Positions 62,011 to 64,000 of a stretch of DNA of 64,000 nucleotides are shown piece by piece. Numbering within the stretch: the stretch's first letter is position 1; each line of letters starts with the position of its first letter. The translations under genes were made by a program, and so were the position numbers. Origin of the DNA: Actinoalloteichus fjordicus (GTDB lineage: Bacteria > Actinomycetota > Actinomycetes > Mycobacteriales > Pseudonocardiaceae); assembly GCF_001941625.1 (NCBI RefSeq), contig NZ_CP016076.1, positions 5,316,001 to 5,380,000 of the forward strand. The letters run 5' to 3'. The notes beneath the pieces were generated by a model that saw only the letters and a program-made list of their open reading frames with translations, was not told the origin of the DNA and did not search any database.

Positions 62011-63303
62011 TCAGGGCGAGGTCCGGATGCCGTCTGCGCCGACCACGATGCTCGCCCATTGCTGATCGGTGCAGGTCAACAGCGCGTCGACGCTCTCGGG
62101 CGGTGGCGGTGGACCGTGGTCTCCTGCCACCGTCAACGCGAGCGCGGCGCAGAGGTGCCCCAAGCGCAGGCTCTGTCGCGGCGGCAGGCCGCGCAGGGTG
62201 GCGGCGAGGTATCCGGCAGCGAAGCCGTCACCCGCGCCGACCGTGTCGACGACGTCGACACGCAGGGCCTGCACCGTCGTCTGAGCGCCGTCGCGGTCCA
62301 CGGCCACGGCATCGTGTGCGTCGTTCTTGACGACCAGCGTGCGCGGTTCGGGCAGGATCTCCCGCAGTCGCGCGGGATCGGCGGCGCCCAGCACCGCCTC
62401 GGCCTCGTCGGAGCCGAGCAGCACGATGTCGGCGAGCGCGCAGAGCCGGGTCAGTGTCGCGGGATCGCGGTCGTGCCAGAGGATCGGTCGCCAATTGAGG
62501 TCGAAGCTGACGAGGGTGTCTGCGCGAGGCTGGCGGAGCAGTGTGAACAGCAGCTCCGCCGCCGAGTCGGAGATCCCGGCGGTGATGCCGGTGACGTGCA
62601 CCAGGTCTGCGGCAGCGAGCAGTTCGCGTTGTGGGCCGCCTGCCAGCAACGCGGGTGACATGACCGAGGCCGCCGAGCCGGAACGGTAGTAGTGCATCCG
62701 GCGACGCGTGACGTCACCCTGCCCCGCCCCACTGCGGCGGTTCGCGCCACGGCCGTCCGCGCCCGGCCCGTCCGCGCCGTCTCCCGCCGAGGCATCGCCA
62801 GTCGAGACACCGCCCGCCGAGGCATCGGCCGCCGGGCCGACACCGTCCGGGCCGACAGTGTCCGGGCCATCACGGTCCGGGCCGACACCGTCCGGGCCGT
62901 CCGCCGCGCCGTCACCGTCGGCCCGCCGTCCGCCGCCGGAATCAGTGCCGCCGGACTCCCCGGCCTGCTCGGTGTCGAGTCCGCTTCCGGCGGCCGGCGC
63001 GGCCCGTTCCTTGACGTAGAGGCCCGTCGGCCGCAGCGGGTCCAATTCGACGCCGGAGACGTCGACTCCCCTGGCCGCGATGTCGGCGAGCACGTAACGA
63101 CCGAAGCCGTCCGCGCCGAGTCGGGAGAGCCAGCTCGTGGCGATGCCCAACCCGGCGAGGGTTCCCGCCACGTTGGACTCCGCGCCGCCTGCCGACCGGT
63201 GGAACACGGCGCTGTCCTCCAGCGGACCGACCTGATCCGGAACCAGCACGATCATCGACTCGCCGAGGCAGACGGCCCTCGGCTCCGGCGGCGATGTCGG
63301 CAT
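62011..63303 (-). CDS. kdgK: PfkB-family sugar kinase, probable 2-keto-3-deoxygluconate kinase
   Basis: 430 residues. PfkB marks: GGAESNVAGTLAGLG near the start, SFDLNWRPILW, and the ATP/catalytic motif VDTVGAGDGFAAGY. Resembles KDG kinases. Between RPTGLYVKERA (about 101) and MHYYRSGSA (about 203) is an insert of about 100 Gly/Asp/Ala-rich residues with DGxGPDxxG-like repeats that normal kinases (about 310-330 residues) lack. ATG 63303 has GGGAG upstream. Divergent from the aldolase gene; together they convert KDG to pyruvate and glyceraldehyde-3-phosphate. Confidence 0.85.
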   Translation of the reverse strand: MPTSPPEPRAVCLGESMIVLVPDQVGPLEDSAVFHRSAGGAESNVAGTLAGLGIATSWLSRLGADGFGRYVLADIAARGVDVSGVELDPLRPTGLYVKERAAPAAGSGLDTEQAGESGGTDSGGGRRADGDGAADGPDGVGPDRDGPDTVGPDGVGPAADASAGGVSTGDASAGDGADGPGADGRGANRRSGAGQGDVTRRRMHYYRSGSAASVMSPALLAGGPQRELLAAADLVHVTGITAGISDSAAELLFTLLRQPRADTLVSFDLNWRPILWHDRDPATLTRLCALADIVLLGSDEAEAVLGAADPARLREILPEPRTLVVKNDAHDAVAVDRDGAQTTVQALRVDVVDTVGAGDGFAAGYLAATLRGLPPRQSLRLGHLCAALALTVAGDHGPPPPPESVDALLTCTDQQWASIVVGADGIRTSP

Positions 63304-63456
63304 GCGCAGCTCCCTGATCACGTGGCGTGGAGACGGTTACGAGTCGGGGCCGACCGGAGGGACTGCGCCGAGAGACCCGGATCACGTCGAGGGCGCCGAC
63401 TACGCCGAGTCATTGACCTCGATGCGAGCGAATGCTACAACCTCTCCATCGAATTA

Positions 63457-63484
63457 CGCAACGGCCGTTGCAAAATGCGCAACG
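63457..63484. promoter_or_regulatory. Divergent operator region of kinase and aldolase
   Basis: Three related half-sites: CGCAACG (63457-63463), inverted CGTTGC (63466-63471), CGCAACG (63478-63484). The first two form a perfect 14-bp palindrome GCAACGGCCGTTGC (63458-63471). They sit between the divergent kinase and aldolase genes in an AT-richer patch. Probable repressor site; the protein is unknown. Confidence 0.5.
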
Positions 63485-63583
63485 AAGCCGTTCGGGTGGC
63501 GGAATCGGCCGAGTGTCGGCCGGCCCCACGCGCACAACCGACCGGTGCCGGGTCAACCGGACCAGTCCGCAGAGGAGCGACAG

Positions 63584-63631
63584 ATGGACGCGATCGACAC
63601 TCAGGGTGTCCGAGGGTGCGGCCGACGATGA
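63584..63631 (+). CDS. 15-residue upstream ORF coupled to the aldolase
   Basis: MDAIDTQGVRGCGRR, with strong AGAGGAG 6 nt before its ATG and a stop that overlaps the aldolase ATG (ATGA). The aldolase start itself has no good ribosome site, so it is probably translated by coupling to this ORF. No known peptide family. Confidence 0.5.
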   Translation: MDAIDTQGVRGCGRR

Positions 63632-64000
63632 GCATCGACGCCGCCGCGATGCGAGTCATCGAGGCCGATCGGCTGCTGGCGGTCGTCCGCGCGCCGGAGA
63701 TCCCGGACGCGGCAGAGCTGTGCGCCGCGCTGGTGGCGGGCGGCATCCGCGCCGTGGAGTTCACCTTCACCACCCCCGACGTCCTCTCGCACCTCACCGT
63801 CGCGGCCGAGGCGATGGAGTGGCTGGGCGGCGTCGTCGGCGCGGGCACGCTGCGCACGGGTGACCAGGCTCGTCAGGCCGTCGATGCGGGCGCCCGGTTC
63901 CTCGTCACTCCCGGCCTGCGCCGGGACGTCGCCGATGTTGCCCGCCAGAGCGGGACGCCGCTGCTGGGCGGTGCCTTCACCCCCAGCGAGGTGCTCGCCG
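63628..64000 (+). CDS. eda: KDPG/KDPGal-type aldolase, 5' part
   Basis: The first 124 residues are inside the window; the gene runs off the right edge. AAMRVIEADRLLAVVRAPEIPDAAELCAALVAGGIRAVEFTFTTPD (catalytic Glu44) and VVGAGTLRTGDQARQAVDAGARFLVTPG are typical of Eda/DgoA-type aldolases; the Schiff-base Lys should lie past the edge. It cleaves KDPG to pyruvate and glyceraldehyde-3-phosphate, following the divergent kinase. Start coupled by ATGA to the 15-residue ORF. Confidence 0.85.
   Translation, partial: MSIDAAAMRVIEADRLLAVVRAPEIPDAAELCAALVAGGIRAVEFTFTTPDVLSHLTVAAEAMEWLGGVVGAGTLRTGDQARQAVDAGARFLVTPGLRRDVADVARQSGTPLLGGAFTPSEVLA

Overview
The window is high-GC DNA (mostly GC-ending codons, many GTG starts, ATGA/GTGA gene overlaps) from a filamentous-type actinobacterium. 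Helix-turn-helix regulators with a DUF5753-like region, DUF397 and DUF6879 proteins, an F420-linked PPOX protein, a CofE homologue, an actinomycete graspetide cluster and a short HVDLLRV-type leader peptide all point to Actinomycetes, probably near Pseudonocardiaceae. The species cannot be named from the sequence alone. No rRNA, tRNA, integrase or transposase gene was recognised.

Layout. 0-9.5 kb holds mostly single genes: a TetR regulator divergent from a cytochrome P450, a ClpX paralogue, a methyltransferase, a metallo-beta-lactamase-fold protein, an MmcQ/YjbR protein, a ribbon-helix-helix/Clp-N regulator facing a perfect palindrome, a MerR regulator and a NUDIX hydrolase. 9.9-16.8 kb carries a 1366-residue trypsin-like protease/P-loop NTPase/TPR protein convergent with a TPR-membrane protein and an AAA+ ATPase; together they look like a conflict or signalling module. 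17.3-24 kb is an oligopeptide-type ABC operon led by a Cys-containing leader peptide and ending in a DUF1684 gene. 24.4-26.4 kb holds a PPOX/HxlR pair and an IclR regulator.

26.5-35.3 kb is an accessory stretch bounded by two type I-E-like CRISPR remnants that share a leader sequence in the same orientation. No cas genes are present. Between them lie a graspetide cluster (precursor, ATP-grasp ligase, isoaspartyl-type methyltransferase), a DUF6879/HTH trio, a frameshifted and an intact copy of an unknown small gene, and a cofE-SDR-aroE' operon whose aroE part is broken. 35.4-38.6 kb holds a DUF397/HTH pair and a chain of five translationally overlapping small genes, three of them Cys-rich, followed by an endonuclease/exonuclease/phosphatase-family gene.

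41-64 kb is dominated by sugar-acid catabolism. Glucarate dehydratase (59.1-60.4 kb), 5-keto-4-deoxyglucarate dehydratase and 2-oxoglutarate semialdehyde dehydrogenase (42.5-45.0 kb) form the route from glucarate to 2-oxoglutarate. A 2-keto-3-deoxy sugar kinase and a KDPG-type aldolase at the right edge form a parallel branch. An ABC importer (46.2-51.9 kb) and the glucarate dehydratase gene carry near-identical 16-bp sites just downstream of their -10 elements, which suggests one shared repressor. An IclR, a LysR, a RidA and two 2-hydroxyacid dehydrogenases lie in the same region. Interspersed are a TSUP permease, an ArsR plus SRPBCC-DHFR fusion pair and a MenC-type enolase-superfamily gene.
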